DNA of 64,000 nucleotides from positions 179,276 to 243,275 of the forward strand of contig NZ_JAYXKP010000004.1 in NCBI RefSeq assembly GCF_036039175.1, given 5' to 3'. The notes beneath the pieces were generated by a model. The model saw nothing but the letters and a program-made list of their open reading frames with translations. It had not been told where the DNA came from and ran no database searches. Position numbers and translations under genes: made by a program. Origin of the DNA: Marinilactibacillus sp036039175. Lineage in GTDB: Bacteria > Bacillota > Bacilli > Lactobacillales > Carnobacteriaceae_A. This document shows, in pieces, positions 43,096 to 51,003 of this stretch. Each line of letters begins with the position of its first letter. Position 1 is the first letter of the stretch.

Positions 43096-43485
43096 ATGAA
43101 TATTTCAAAAGTAGCGGAAGAAATGAATATCGCACCATCAACTATTCGGTATTATGAAAGGATCGATTTGATTCCACCTATCACTAGAAATAAAGCTGGT
43201 GTTCGAGTGTTTAGTGAGCAAGATTTGAAATGGATCGATTTTATTAAATGCATGCGAACAGTTGGTTTACCACTTGAAATATTAAAAGAATATACAAGTT
43301 TGGTTAGACAGGGTGCAGATGAAGCTCTAGAAAAAAGAAGAGAAATATTGATGGAAGAACGAAAAATACTATTGAAGAAACAAGAAGAAATGGCTCAAGT
43401 CTTACAAAAATTAGACAAGAAAATTAATGACTATGAAGGTCGGTTGGCGAGTAAAGAAACGGCAATGAAAAACTTGAGTTATTAA
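43096..43485 (+). CDS. MerR-family regulator, AdhR/NmlR-like
   Basis: A 129-residue MerR regulator. The N-terminal winged helix MNISKVAEEMNIAPSTIRYYERIDLIPP (1-28) is followed by NKAGVRVFSEQDLKWIDFIKCMRTVGLPLEILKEYTSL and a dimerising coiled coil (about 80-118). The only cysteine is C52, the same position as the cysteine that senses aldehydes in Bacillus AdhR (recalled from the literature). ATG 43096 has GAGGAG 6 bases upstream; the frame is open upstream through the operator but has no site there. Its own promoter and that of the aldo/keto reductase carry the same palindrome in 19-base spacers. Confidence 0.88.
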   Translation: MNISKVAEEMNIAPSTIRYYERIDLIPPITRNKAGVRVFSEQDLKWIDFIKCMRTVGLPLEILKEYTSLVRQGADEALEKRREILMEERKILLKKQEEMAQVLQKLDKKINDYEGRLASKETAMKNLSY

Positions 43486-43576
43486 AAAGAAAGCTGAGAT
43501 TTTAGTATGAAATTTATATGATACACAATGTATGAACAACATTTAAAAACAAAAACTGAAAGGGGGTGAACCTTAT

Positions 43577-44176
43577 TTGATTGAAATGATTTTATCCAAC
43601 CAAACATATATGCAACTGGCTTTCGTTGCTTGTCTGATCTTGGCCTTACTTACGTTACCTCTGAGGGAAATTATAACAATCGGTTTTTTTGACATCAGTG
43701 ATCTGTTTGTTAGTCTAATGATTGCTGTATTCATCGGTTACATGATCAACGAAAGCATGCCTGGTAATGCCTTTATTTCAATTGGGCTATTTATACTTAT
43801 ATTTGTGACTGTTGTGACTGGAATTGTTCTACTTAATATCTTCGTGATTATTCCCTTTCGAAGCCGTTCAGAAAATTCGAGTGCCACATCTATTCGTCAA
43901 CTCGAAGGCAAAGAAGGGACAGTGTCGGTTTCAATAACGGCTGACGGCGTGGGAGAAGTGCTGGTATATACTGGTTTTACAAAAACCAATAGAATGGCTA
44001 AAATTTACGAGAACAGTAGCGAACCTGTAACCTTTATCGAGCAAGGTACGAATGTTTTAGTCATGGACGTCAAGGACTCTTTCTTATACGTCTTACCGTA
44101 TACCAATACGATCCAAGCAACAAATGAGCAACAACCAACATGGAATTTAAACAAAAAAAATAGAAAACGAAAGTAG
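43577..44176 (+). CDS. NfeD-family membrane protein, flotillin partner
   Basis: A 199-residue protein with three hydrophobic segments (about 10-30, 38-58, 66-95) followed by a soluble beta-rich OB-fold (about 105-170: LEGKEGTVSVSITADGVGEVLVYTGFTKTNRMAKIYE) and a basic tail. This is the short NfeD/YuaF layout without the N-terminal protease domain. The TTG start has AAAGGGGGTG upstream. Flotillin follows 10 bases later, and the pair corresponds to YuaF-YuaG of Bacillus, which localise together in membrane microdomains. Confidence 0.82.
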   Translation: MIEMILSNQTYMQLAFVACLILALLTLPLREIITIGFFDISDLFVSLMIAVFIGYMINESMPGNAFISIGLFILIFVTVVTGIVLLNIFVIIPFRSRSENSSATSIRQLEGKEGTVSVSITADGVGEVLVYTGFTKTNRMAKIYENSSEPVTFIEQGTNVLVMDVKDSFLYVLPYTNTIQATNEQQPTWNLNKKNRKRK

Positions 44177-44186
44177 GAATTTATTC

Positions 44187-45668
44187 ATGGATGCAAGACT
44201 TTTTGGAATCATCGGCATCGTTGCCATCTCACTAATCGTTATCGTTTTATTAATTAGCCGTTACCGTATTGCTTCACCCGATATTGCGCTGATTATCAGT
44301 GGAACGGCACTCGGAAACAGAAATGTCTATACAGATCCAAACACAAACAACAAGATGAAGATTGTCAGTGGTGGTGGTTCATTCGTACTACCCGTTATAC
44401 AATCTGCTAGAACCTTATCTCTATTATCATCTAAATTAAAAGTGAGTACACCTGACGTTTACACCAAAGAAGGGGTACCCGTTACCGCAGACGGAACCGT
44501 TATTATCAAAGTTGGTTCAACAACTGAAGATATCGCTACTGCTGCTGAACAATATCTTGGTAAAGCGACAGAAGACTTAGAGAACGAAGCACGCGAAGTT
44601 TTAGAAGGTCATCTACGTTCGATTTTAGGTTCGTTGACGGTTGAAGAAATCTATCAAAACAGAGATCGATTCAGTCAAGATGTACAAAAAGTTGCTTCAG
44701 TGGATTTAGCTAAAATGGGTTTAACGATTGTTTCGTTTACTTTGAAAGAAGTAACAGACAAAAACGGTTATCTAGACTCACTTGGTCAAGGACGTATTGC
44801 TGAAGTTAGACGTGATGCGGATATTCAGTCAGCAAGAGCCGACAAAGAAACGCGTATTGAACGTGCCCTAGCGGAACAACAATCTAAAAAAGCTGAATTA
44901 CAACGTCAAACAGAAACAGCTGAATCTGAAAAAGATAAGAGCTTACGTATTGCAGAATACAAACGACAAGAAAATGTAGCCACAGCACAAGCTGAAAGTG
45001 CCTACGAGTTAGAAAAAGCAAAATTACAAAAACAAGTCCTTATCGAACAAGGTAACGCTCAAATCATCGAGCGTGAGAAACAAATTGAATTACAAGAAAA
45101 AGAAACCATCAGAAAAGAACGTGAATACGACGCTTCTGTTCGTAAGAAAGCTGACGCTGAGCGTTATGCCATCGAAACTGAATCTGAAGCAAATAAATCA
45201 AAAGCCATCGCTGAATCGGAAGCGCGTGCGAAAGAAATTGAACTGAATGGTAAAGCGAAAGCTGAAAGTATCCGTGAAATTGGTAAAGCTGAAGCTGAAA
45301 GTAAAACAGCATTGGCTAAAGCGCTGAAGGAATACGGACAAGAAGCGATTGCTACTTTGATGATCGAAGCGTATCCTGAAATGATTCGTGCTGTATCTGA
45401 ACCACTAGGTAATATTGACAAGATAACCGTTGTTGATAGTGGTAATGGTCAAGGTGCATCATCTCTAACCAATACTGCCTTGAATACATTAGCATCATCA
45501 CAAGAAGCTTTCAAAGATGCTGTTGGTTTAGACCTTACTAGTTTGATCGAATCCTATGCCGGAACAAAAAATGTCGGTGGGCAAGTACGAGAATTGAACA
45601 ATACATTAAAAGAATCAGGAAAAAATGAATCTGTTTCATCTGAAAATGATGAGTCAGTAACAGAATAG
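44187..45668 (+). CDS. floT: Flotillin
   Basis: Membrane-microdomain scaffold of 493 residues. An N-terminal membrane anchor (LFGIIGIVAISLIVIVLLI, about 5-23) is followed by the SPFH domain (about 30-200). A long Glu/Ala/Lys-rich coiled coil (about 205-390, repeated QRQTETAESEKDKSL and ESEANKSKAIAESEARAKEIEL) then leads to a Gly/Ser-rich tail. It matches YuaG/FloT. Its partner NfeD precedes it, so the two are one operon. Flotillins in Firmicutes affect membrane fluidity, secretion and signalling; no local hint of a specific client is seen. Confidence 0.93.
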   Translation: MDARLFGIIGIVAISLIVIVLLISRYRIASPDIALIISGTALGNRNVYTDPNTNNKMKIVSGGGSFVLPVIQSARTLSLLSSKLKVSTPDVYTKEGVPVTADGTVIIKVGSTTEDIATAAEQYLGKATEDLENEAREVLEGHLRSILGSLTVEEIYQNRDRFSQDVQKVASVDLAKMGLTIVSFTLKEVTDKNGYLDSLGQGRIAEVRRDADIQSARADKETRIERALAEQQSKKAELQRQTETAESEKDKSLRIAEYKRQENVATAQAESAYELEKAKLQKQVLIEQGNAQIIEREKQIELQEKETIRKEREYDASVRKKADAERYAIETESEANKSKAIAESEARAKEIELNGKAKAESIREIGKAEAESKTALAKALKEYGQEAIATLMIEAYPEMIRAVSEPLGNIDKITVVDSGNGQGASSLTNTALNTLASSQEAFKDAVGLDLTSLIESYAGTKNVGGQVRELNNTLKESGKNESVSSENDESVTE

Positions 45669-45753
45669 ACAATATGAGGTTATACTGAATATATTTGTTG
45701 AGTTCTATGAACACAAATGATCATTAAACGAAGTGAAATATAAATTAAAATAG

Positions 45754-45804
45754 AAAAAAGGATGACTATTCTGATTCAAAATCGGAGTAGTCATCCTTTT
45801 TTTA
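45754..45804 (+). terminator. Terminator of the nfeD-floT operon
   Basis: Stem with arms AAAAAAGGATGACTA and TAGTCATCCTTTTTT extended inward, ending in seven T. Confidence 0.88.
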
Positions 45805-45892
45805 CTTAAATAATTTTATATGATAATTCTATTTTTGAAGTGCTATAAATGAACTGAGCAAATGCCCTAAACTAATATTCTTTTGTCATTAT

Positions 45893-46308
45893 CTAGTCTT
45901 TCCGTTTAATACGTATATAATAAAGACAAATATAAGGAGTAAGAACACAGATGAAAAATACTCCGCCTGCGATGAATCCGCTTATTGGACCAGACTCATT
46001 TTCAAATGGTGCAAAAATACCTACTGCAATAGAAATAATTGCAATAATAGCGATAGAGATAAGGAGACTTTTTTTGGGGGCTCTTTTTTGAACTTCATGA
46101 TCTACACTAATAGTCATAGAGAAAAAAGATACTACAGTAATTGAAAGCATAAAAACAAACCATAATGGGTTTTTAAACATTTCTTCTGATCCTTTAGTAA
46201 TCCAGTCATACCCTAATATACCAAGGATACCTAGAGTTTGAATCGCGTAAGCCATTCTAATGTTTTTAGATTTTTCAAAATTAAACGTTCATCTGTAATT
46301 TTTTTCAT
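45893..46308 (-). pseudogene. Small membrane protein with a single-base frameshift near its start
   Basis: The intact frame from ATG 46255 gives 120 residues with about four membrane segments (LWFVFMLSITVVSFFSMTI, LLISIAIIAIISIAVGIFA, FIAGGVFFICVLTPYICLYY). A much better start lies at ATG 46308 (GAAAGGGAC upstream, directly after the XRE stop). It encodes MKKITDERLILKNLK, which goes out of frame at a run of five A (plus-strand 46262-46266). Adding one A joins it as LKNIRMAYAIQT into the downstream frame, giving 138 residues and the usual beginning of this Firmicute family, which pairs with a YozG-like XRE gene. Either a real frameshift, with possible residual initiation at 46255, or a homopolymer sequencing error. 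Confidence 0.65.
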
Positions 46309-46313
46309 TTATA

Positions 46314-46511
46314 TCAGTCCCTTTCTTTCCAAAATAGTTCATCTAGTGTTTTATTGACGGCGTGGCATATATTAAGACACAGTTTTAGAGAGGGATTATA
46401 TTTACCTTTCTCAATCAAACTAATGGTCTGACGAGTGACATTTACTTTTTCAGCTAACTGTTGCTGCGTTAAATCAACTTGAATACGAGCAATTTTTATT
46501 TTATTTTCCAC
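46314..46511 (-). CDS. Small XRE-family regulator (YozG-like)
   Basis: A 65-residue protein that is almost entirely a helix-turn-helix domain: IKIARIQVDLTQQQLAEKVNVTRQTISLIEKGKYNPSLKLCLNICHAVNKTLDELFWKERD. GTG 46511 is taken as start because homologues begin about here; AAAGGAG lies about 12 bases upstream. A TTG at 46523 is nearly on top of the ribosome site. It is in one operon with the following small membrane protein, a frequent pair in Firmicutes. A 17-bp palindrome in its upstream region is a probable autoregulatory operator. Confidence 0.82.
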   Translation of the reverse strand: MENKIKIARIQVDLTQQQLAEKVNVTRQTISLIEKGKYNPSLKLCLNICHAVNKTLDELFWKERD

Positions 46512-46550
46512 GAATATTATCAAACTCCTTTAAATTTCTTATACTAGTAG

Positions 46551-46589
46551 TGTAACATATACATTACTTAATGTAATGTATATGTTACA
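46551..46589. promoter_or_regulatory. 17-bp palindrome upstream of the XRE gene
   Basis: Perfect arms TGTAACATATACATTAC / GTAATGTATATGTTACA with a 5-base loop, about 40 bases before the regulator start. On the minus strand it is followed by AGTATAAG, a plausible -10 area. It is a likely operator of the XRE protein. The remaining gap to 46807 has no gene. Confidence 0.65.
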
Positions 46590-46807
46590 TTATTTAGTTA
46601 AAGCTTATTTGTAACAAAACATACGAGCAACGACTTATTGGAACTACACCAGAAACTGAGAAATGATTTAACCGGGCATAAGAAATAACAAATACTAGCC
46701 GACTTTCACAACGGTAATGTCTTTAGGAAAGATAAAATTAAGGTGTTTTAAAGTTCCTCTTTACAACGTAATTAAATTAAAATAAGATTATAGAGAGGTG
46801 GAAAGAA

Positions 46808-47296
46808 ATGATAAAATTCAATGATCTGTCTTCCAATGATAAAACCAAGCGATATCGTTGGACAGTCGAAGTTCCGTTTTTTGTTTTACTATTTATGTTA
46901 ACAGTATTCGAAGTAAACGTTATGACTATAGGTATTCTATATACGACCTCTATGATTTTTGGTCTGTTTTTTTATGGCCTAATCAATAACAAAAGGAATT
47001 ACTCTGTTCACAATTTATCAATCGACTCGATCGTATTATATTCAATCACTATTCTACAAATCTTATTTTTAACACCTCTTTTGATAGATGCTATGGGAAT
47101 TACGTTTGAGAGTAGTTATTATTCACATATTTTTGCCGTTTTAGTATCCTTGCTCATGACACATATATTTTGGTATACGGTTTTAATGGTTCAAAAACTT
47201 TATTTTAAAAGCAAAAATAACTGGAAAGTGAAAGCTAGTGGTTTATTCAATTCTACTTGGAGTTTTAAAAGGAACGATGTGGAGCCAGAGTCATAA
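46808..47296 (+). CDS. Uncharacterised membrane protein with four segments
   Basis: A 162-residue protein with a polar start (MIKFNDLSSNDKTKRYRW) and four hydrophobic segments (VPFFVLLFMLTVFEVNVMTI, LYTTSMIFGLFFYGLI, DSIVLYSITILQILFLTPLLI, YYSHIFAVLVSLLMTHIFWYTVLMV). It ends in a basic tail. GAGAGGTGG precedes the ATG. I do not recognise the family. The CPBP protease gene follows 95 bases later on the same strand and may be linked. Confidence 0.65.
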   Translation: MIKFNDLSSNDKTKRYRWTVEVPFFVLLFMLTVFEVNVMTIGILYTTSMIFGLFFYGLINNKRNYSVHNLSIDSIVLYSITILQILFLTPLLIDAMGITFESSYYSHIFAVLVSLLMTHIFWYTVLMVQKLYFKSKNNWKVKASGLFNSTWSFKRNDVEPES

Positions 47297-47391
47297 CCTC
47301 ATTATTCTAGGCTTATTTACAACGAGTACTAGTGGTAAAGCATCCGTTATTTGAAATGCAACAAACTTTATAGTTTAAAAGGAGTAGTCAT

Positions 47392-48249
47392 TTGAACGAA
47401 AAAATTGAAAAAGTTTCTCTTATAAAAATTATTTTACATAGTGTTATGGCAGTTTTAATTGTGTTTGTATGTTACAGGGTGCTTATTGAATTTATGCCAG
47501 AGTCTTATTCAAATCTGGCTCCTTCTCTAATTCAACTAACAATGAATCTTGCTTTTATTTGTATCATAAAAAATCAACTCAATAAAAATAATATTCGGTT
47601 ATTTGAAATTACGGGTAAAATTCAAGTTAAGCCAAAGGAAATGGCACTTTATATATGGGGAATTATACTTAAACTGTTACTTTCTTTCACGTTTCTCTTC
47701 TCGCTAATTCGTATAGCAATCGTCTTTATTGGTTCAGAACCTATCATATCAGAACTTCTTTTAGATACATCTGATTCTTCATCAGGACTTGGAATAGGTA
47801 CTTTGATTGCGACAGTTTTTCTAGCACCTATAGTAGAAGAGTTGATTTTTAGGGGGATATTACTAAATAAGTGGACAATGAAGATGAGCAATAAGAAGGC
47901 TTTGTTTTGGAGTGCTTTATTGTTTGGGATTCTTCACTTTGACTCATTTGTTATTCCGCAATTGTTAGGTGGATTATTGTACGGAATGGCTTACTTAAAA
48001 ACCAAAAAGCTCATTTACCCAATAGTCCTGCATGTCATCAACAATGCAGCGCTTGTATTGCTACTTGCTTTACCAGAATCAGAATTTAAAGTAGAGAACA
48101 TGGTTGAGGCAGCTCGAGAATTAATTTTTGCACTCAATATTAGTAGTGCAGGATTTTTAATTAGTTTATTACTTTTCGGGTGGTTTGTTTATAAAATAGG
48201 AAAAGATATCAACAATGAACAAGCTCCCTATCTTGTCCACTCGAAATAA
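47392..48249 (+). CDS. CPBP-family intramembrane metalloprotease
   Basis: A 285-residue membrane protein with about eight segments carrying the CPBP/Abi signature: APIVEELIFRGILL (EExxxR, about 145-158), LFGILHFDSF (conserved His) and YPIVLHVINNAALVLL (HxxxN). Family members are glutamic/metal-type intramembrane proteases related to Rce1; many Lactobacillales copies confer bacteriocin self-protection or process peptides. No bacteriocin gene is visible nearby, so no role is claimed. The TTG start has AGGAG upstream. Confidence 0.88.
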   Translation: MNEKIEKVSLIKIILHSVMAVLIVFVCYRVLIEFMPESYSNLAPSLIQLTMNLAFICIIKNQLNKNNIRLFEITGKIQVKPKEMALYIWGIILKLLLSFTFLFSLIRIAIVFIGSEPIISELLLDTSDSSSGLGIGTLIATVFLAPIVEELIFRGILLNKWTMKMSNKKALFWSALLFGILHFDSFVIPQLLGGLLYGMAYLKTKKLIYPIVLHVINNAALVLLLALPESEFKVENMVEAARELIFALNISSAGFLISLLLFGWFVYKIGKDINNEQAPYLVHSK

Positions 48250-48259
48250 GAAAGCAAAG

Positions 48260-48294
48260 GAAGAAGCCCGACCAAAAAGGTTGGGCTTCTTTTT
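48260..48294. terminator. Bidirectional terminator
   Basis: Stem AAGAAGCCCGACC / GGTTGGGCTTCTT with a 5-base loop and TTTTT, between the convergent CPBP and DsbA-like genes. Confidence 0.9.
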
Positions 48295-48301
48295 AATTCA
48301 T

Positions 48302-49009
48302 TTAAATAGAACAGCTTCCGTCTTCACATAGACCTTCATCCGGATTCCCTATGATCTGTAAACCAGGTTTAATGCCTAGTTCATCAGCAACTTTCTGCAG
48401 CGTTTCTTGAAAGAGTTGCTGTGGTTGGGCACCAGAGATAGCATATTTTCTTTCTAGAACAAAGAAAGGTACACCTTGAACACCAATGGCTTGTGCTTCT
48501 TGAATGTCTCTAGCGACATCCTCAGCGTACTGATTACTAGACAATACTTCTTGAGCAGATTCACGAGATAATCCTACGCTTTCAGCGATATCCAGTAAAA
48601 CTTCATCGATATTTAAAGCGCGGTTCTCTAAAAAATGAGCGGCTAGCAGAGCTTCATCAATTTCTGAGCCTTTTCCGTGTTCTTCAGCGTATTTAGCTAA
48701 TCGATGCGATTTTTTTGTGTTGGCATTGATCATTTTAGAAAAGTCATAATCTAAGCCAACTGACTTAGCGCGCTCTGTTACGGCTTCAAACATGCCGTCT
48801 ATTTGAGAAGCACTCATGCCTTTTTTCTGCATTAGACTTTCTTTAATTGGATCTTCACCTGTTAATGGCGTCGCTGGATCTAGTTCGTAAGCCTTGAATT
48901 GGACTTCTACTTGACCAGACAATCCCGTTTCTTTTATCGCTTGTTCAAGTTCTCTTTTTCCTATATAGCAAAATGGACAAACATAATCTGACCATACTTC
49001 AATTTTCAT
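48302..49009 (-). CDS. DsbA-family (FrnE-like) oxidoreductase
   Basis: A 235-residue cytoplasmic thioredoxin-fold protein: MKIEVWSDYVCPFCYIGKREL begins the chain with the CPFC redox motif (C11 and C14). A helical insertion follows, then the cis-proline loop GVQGVPFFVLERKYAISGAQP near 190. A C-terminal CEDGSCS adds two more cysteines. FrnE-type proteins act in thiol or quinol redox and stress response. ATG 49009 is taken as start since homologues begin MKIE; upstream GTG and TTG codons are less likely. There is no signal peptide. It is a single gene divergent from the purC promoter region. Confidence 0.88.
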   Translation of the reverse strand: MKIEVWSDYVCPFCYIGKRELEQAIKETGLSGQVEVQFKAYELDPATPLTGEDPIKESLMQKKGMSASQIDGMFEAVTERAKSVGLDYDFSKMINANTKKSHRLAKYAEEHGKGSEIDEALLAAHFLENRALNIDEVLLDIAESVGLSRESAQEVLSSNQYAEDVARDIQEAQAIGVQGVPFFVLERKYAISGAQPQQLFQETLQKVADELGIKPGLQIIGNPDEGLCEDGSCSI

Positions 49010-49112
49010 CAAAAAAATCACTTCTCTTCCTAAAAGTAAGTAATTATACTATACCAATAGTTTAGCTAAAACACAATATACATTGTAATCGAGATACTTA
49101 GGAGATAAATAG

Positions 49113-49252
49113 CATTGTTCGTTATTCGGTGATTAAGTAATCATTTATAATCATCTATAAAGTTTATTTAGAAATTAAAACCGAACGATAAGCGACATTA
49201 GTTTATAGATGTACTGTAAAAGGTTGACTATGATGAACTTAAATCTTATGAT
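49113..49252 (+). promoter_or_regulatory. purC promoter with PurBoxes
   Basis: -35 TTGACT (49224-49229), a 17-base spacer, -10 TATGAT (49247-49252). PurBox AAAACCGAACGAT (49177-49189) has its central G at 49183, 76 bases before the predicted start near 49259. Reverse-oriented box-like sequences lie at 49115-49127 and, downstream of the start, at 49289-49301. The position agrees with PurR acting as an activator. The 49022-49329 gap holds no gene. Confidence 0.72.
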
Positions 49253-49329
49253 GAACTCAATAGATAACATTTAGTCGTATTTTTAAATAAATTGTTCGTG
49301 ATTAGCTTTAGAGTTGGAGGGGTTAAGCT

Positions 49330-50040
49330 TTGGAAAAATGCGTACTACTTTACGAAGGAAAGGCAAAAGAACTATATGAGACAAATGATTCAAACTTTTT
49401 ATGGGTCACTTATAAAAACCAGGCAACAGCGGGTAACGGTGCAAAAAAAGAAATGATTGAAGGAAAAGGTAGATTAAACAATCAAATTACCAGCCGAATT
49501 TTTGAAAATTTAAAAGAAGCAGGTATTAAAAGTCACTTTGTTAAGCAATTATCTGAGACAGAACAAGTGATTCAAAAAGTAGAGATGTTTGCATTAGAAG
49601 TTGTCGTAAGAAACGTTGCTGCTGGAAGCTTTTCTAAAAGGTTAGGCGTAGAGGAAGGAACAGCTTTGCCATTTCCAGTTCTTGAGTTTTATCTTAAAGA
49701 AGATGCTTTGAATGACCCGATCATCAATGAAGATCATATACGAGTACTTGAATTGGCAACAGATTTACAAGTAGCGGAAATTAAAAAACAGGCTCTTGAT
49801 ATCAATGATGTACTTCAGAAAATGTTTGAAAAGATGTCTGTCAGACTGGTTGACTTCAAGCTAGAGTTTGGGAAAACAGCGAACGGAAGTATCTTACTTG
49901 CAGATGAAATCTCGCCGGACACTTGTCGACTATGGGATTTAAACACGAACGATCGATTAGATAAAGATGTCTTCAGAAAAGATTTGGGAGATATTATTCC
50001 ATTATATGAAGAAATACTGAAGCGACTTACTCAACTATAA
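49330..50040 (+). CDS. purC: SAICAR synthetase
   Basis: Joins aspartate to CAIR with ATP. The 236 residues contain LLYEGKAKELYET, the signature VRNVAAGSFSKRLGVEEG (about 93-110), PFPVLEFYLKEDALNDP and ILLADEISPDTCRLWD (about 198-213). The TTG start has GGAGGGG 8 bases upstream. It heads the second pur transcription unit, behind the PurBox promoter; all following pur genes are on the same strand and closely spaced. Confidence 0.96.
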   Translation: MEKCVLLYEGKAKELYETNDSNFLWVTYKNQATAGNGAKKEMIEGKGRLNNQITSRIFENLKEAGIKSHFVKQLSETEQVIQKVEMFALEVVVRNVAAGSFSKRLGVEEGTALPFPVLEFYLKEDALNDPIINEDHIRVLELATDLQVAEIKKQALDINDVLQKMFEKMSVRLVDFKLEFGKTANGSILLADEISPDTCRLWDLNTNDRLDKDVFRKDLGDIIPLYEEILKRLTQL

Positions 50041-50056
50041 AAGGAGAACTGAAGAC

Positions 50057-50317
50057 ATGTATAACGTAAAAGTTTTTGTAACGTACAAAGAATCCATTCT
50101 TGATCCTCAAGGCGAAGCTGTAAGGGGTGCTGTTCACCGTATGGGGTTTGATGAGATTGAAGATATTCGAATTGGAAAGTACTTTGAAATCAAAGTTTCT
50201 AGTCAAGAGGGACGAGACATTGAAGAAACGATTGAAACAATTTGTGATAAGTTGCTAGCAAACGTGGTCATGGAAACCTACCGCTATGAAATTGAAAAAG
50301 TAAAGGAGACGGTGTAA
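50057..50317 (+). CDS. purS: Phosphoribosylformylglycinamidine synthase subunit PurS
   Basis: Small subunit of 86 residues that bridges PurL and PurQ in the Gram-positive FGAM synthase. It starts YNVKVFVTYKESILDPQGEAVRGAVHRMGFDEIEDIRIGKYFEIKV, the complete PurS fold. GGAGAA precedes the ATG. It lies 16 bases after purC and 2 bases before purQ. Confidence 0.95.
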   Translation: MYNVKVFVTYKESILDPQGEAVRGAVHRMGFDEIEDIRIGKYFEIKVSSQEGRDIEETIETICDKLLANVVMETYRYEIEKVKETV

Positions 50318-50319
50318 CG

Positions 50320-51003
50320 ATGCGATTCGCTGTGATTCAATTTCCTGGTTCGAACTGTGATGTCGACTTGCTTCACGCAATTAAAGATGGTGCAGGAGAA
50401 GAAGCAACATATGTTTCTCATACTGAAAAAAGCTTAGAAGGATTCGATGGTGTGTTACTACCTGGAGGTTTTTCTTACGGGGACTACCTTAGAAGTGGTG
50501 CAATTTCTCGGTTTTCCAATATTATGAGTGAAGTTCAGAGATTCGCGGATGAAGGTAAGCCTGTTTTTGGAACCTGTAATGGATTCCAAATTTTAGTAGA
50601 AGCTGGTTTACTCCCAGGCGCATTACAAAGAAACAGAAACCTACATTTCATTTGTAAAACAATGGAACTAAAAGTGGAAAACAGCGAGACGAAGTTTACA
50701 TCGCTTTATGAATCAGGAGAGCAGTTAACGATTCCAATTGCTCATGGTGAAGGGAGTTATTACTGTGATCCTGAAACCCTTCAAGAATTAAAAGACCATA
50801 ACCAGATTGTCTTCTCTTATGCATCAGAAAATCCAAATGGATCTATAGAGAATATTGCTGGAATCGTTAATAAAGCGGGGAATGTGTTAGGTATGATGCC
50901 ACATCCAGAACGCGCAATCGAAGAACTACTCGGTTCAGAAGATGGACTTCGTTTTTTCAAATCAATGGTACAGAATTTCTCAAAGGAGACCGCTAGCGTA
51001 TGA
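50320..51003 (+). CDS. purQ: Phosphoribosylformylglycinamidine synthase subunit PurQ
   Basis: Class I glutamine amidotransferase subunit of 227 residues that supplies ammonia to PurL. FPGSNCDVD opens the chain. The nucleophile cysteine is in GTCNGFQIL (about C87), and the His/Glu pair is in MMPHPERAIE (about 193-202). The last bases overlap purL as ATGA, showing coupling. Confidence 0.96.
   Translation: MRFAVIQFPGSNCDVDLLHAIKDGAGEEATYVSHTEKSLEGFDGVLLPGGFSYGDYLRSGAISRFSNIMSEVQRFADEGKPVFGTCNGFQILVEAGLLPGALQRNRNLHFICKTMELKVENSETKFTSLYESGEQLTIPIAHGEGSYYCDPETLQELKDHNQIVFSYASENPNGSIENIAGIVNKAGNVLGMMPHPERAIEELLGSEDGLRFFKSMVQNFSKETASV

Noticed and set aside
49022..49329. Purine riboswitch before purC
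   Set aside because: I looked for the three-way junction core and saw none; PurBoxes with a conventional promoter explain the leader.
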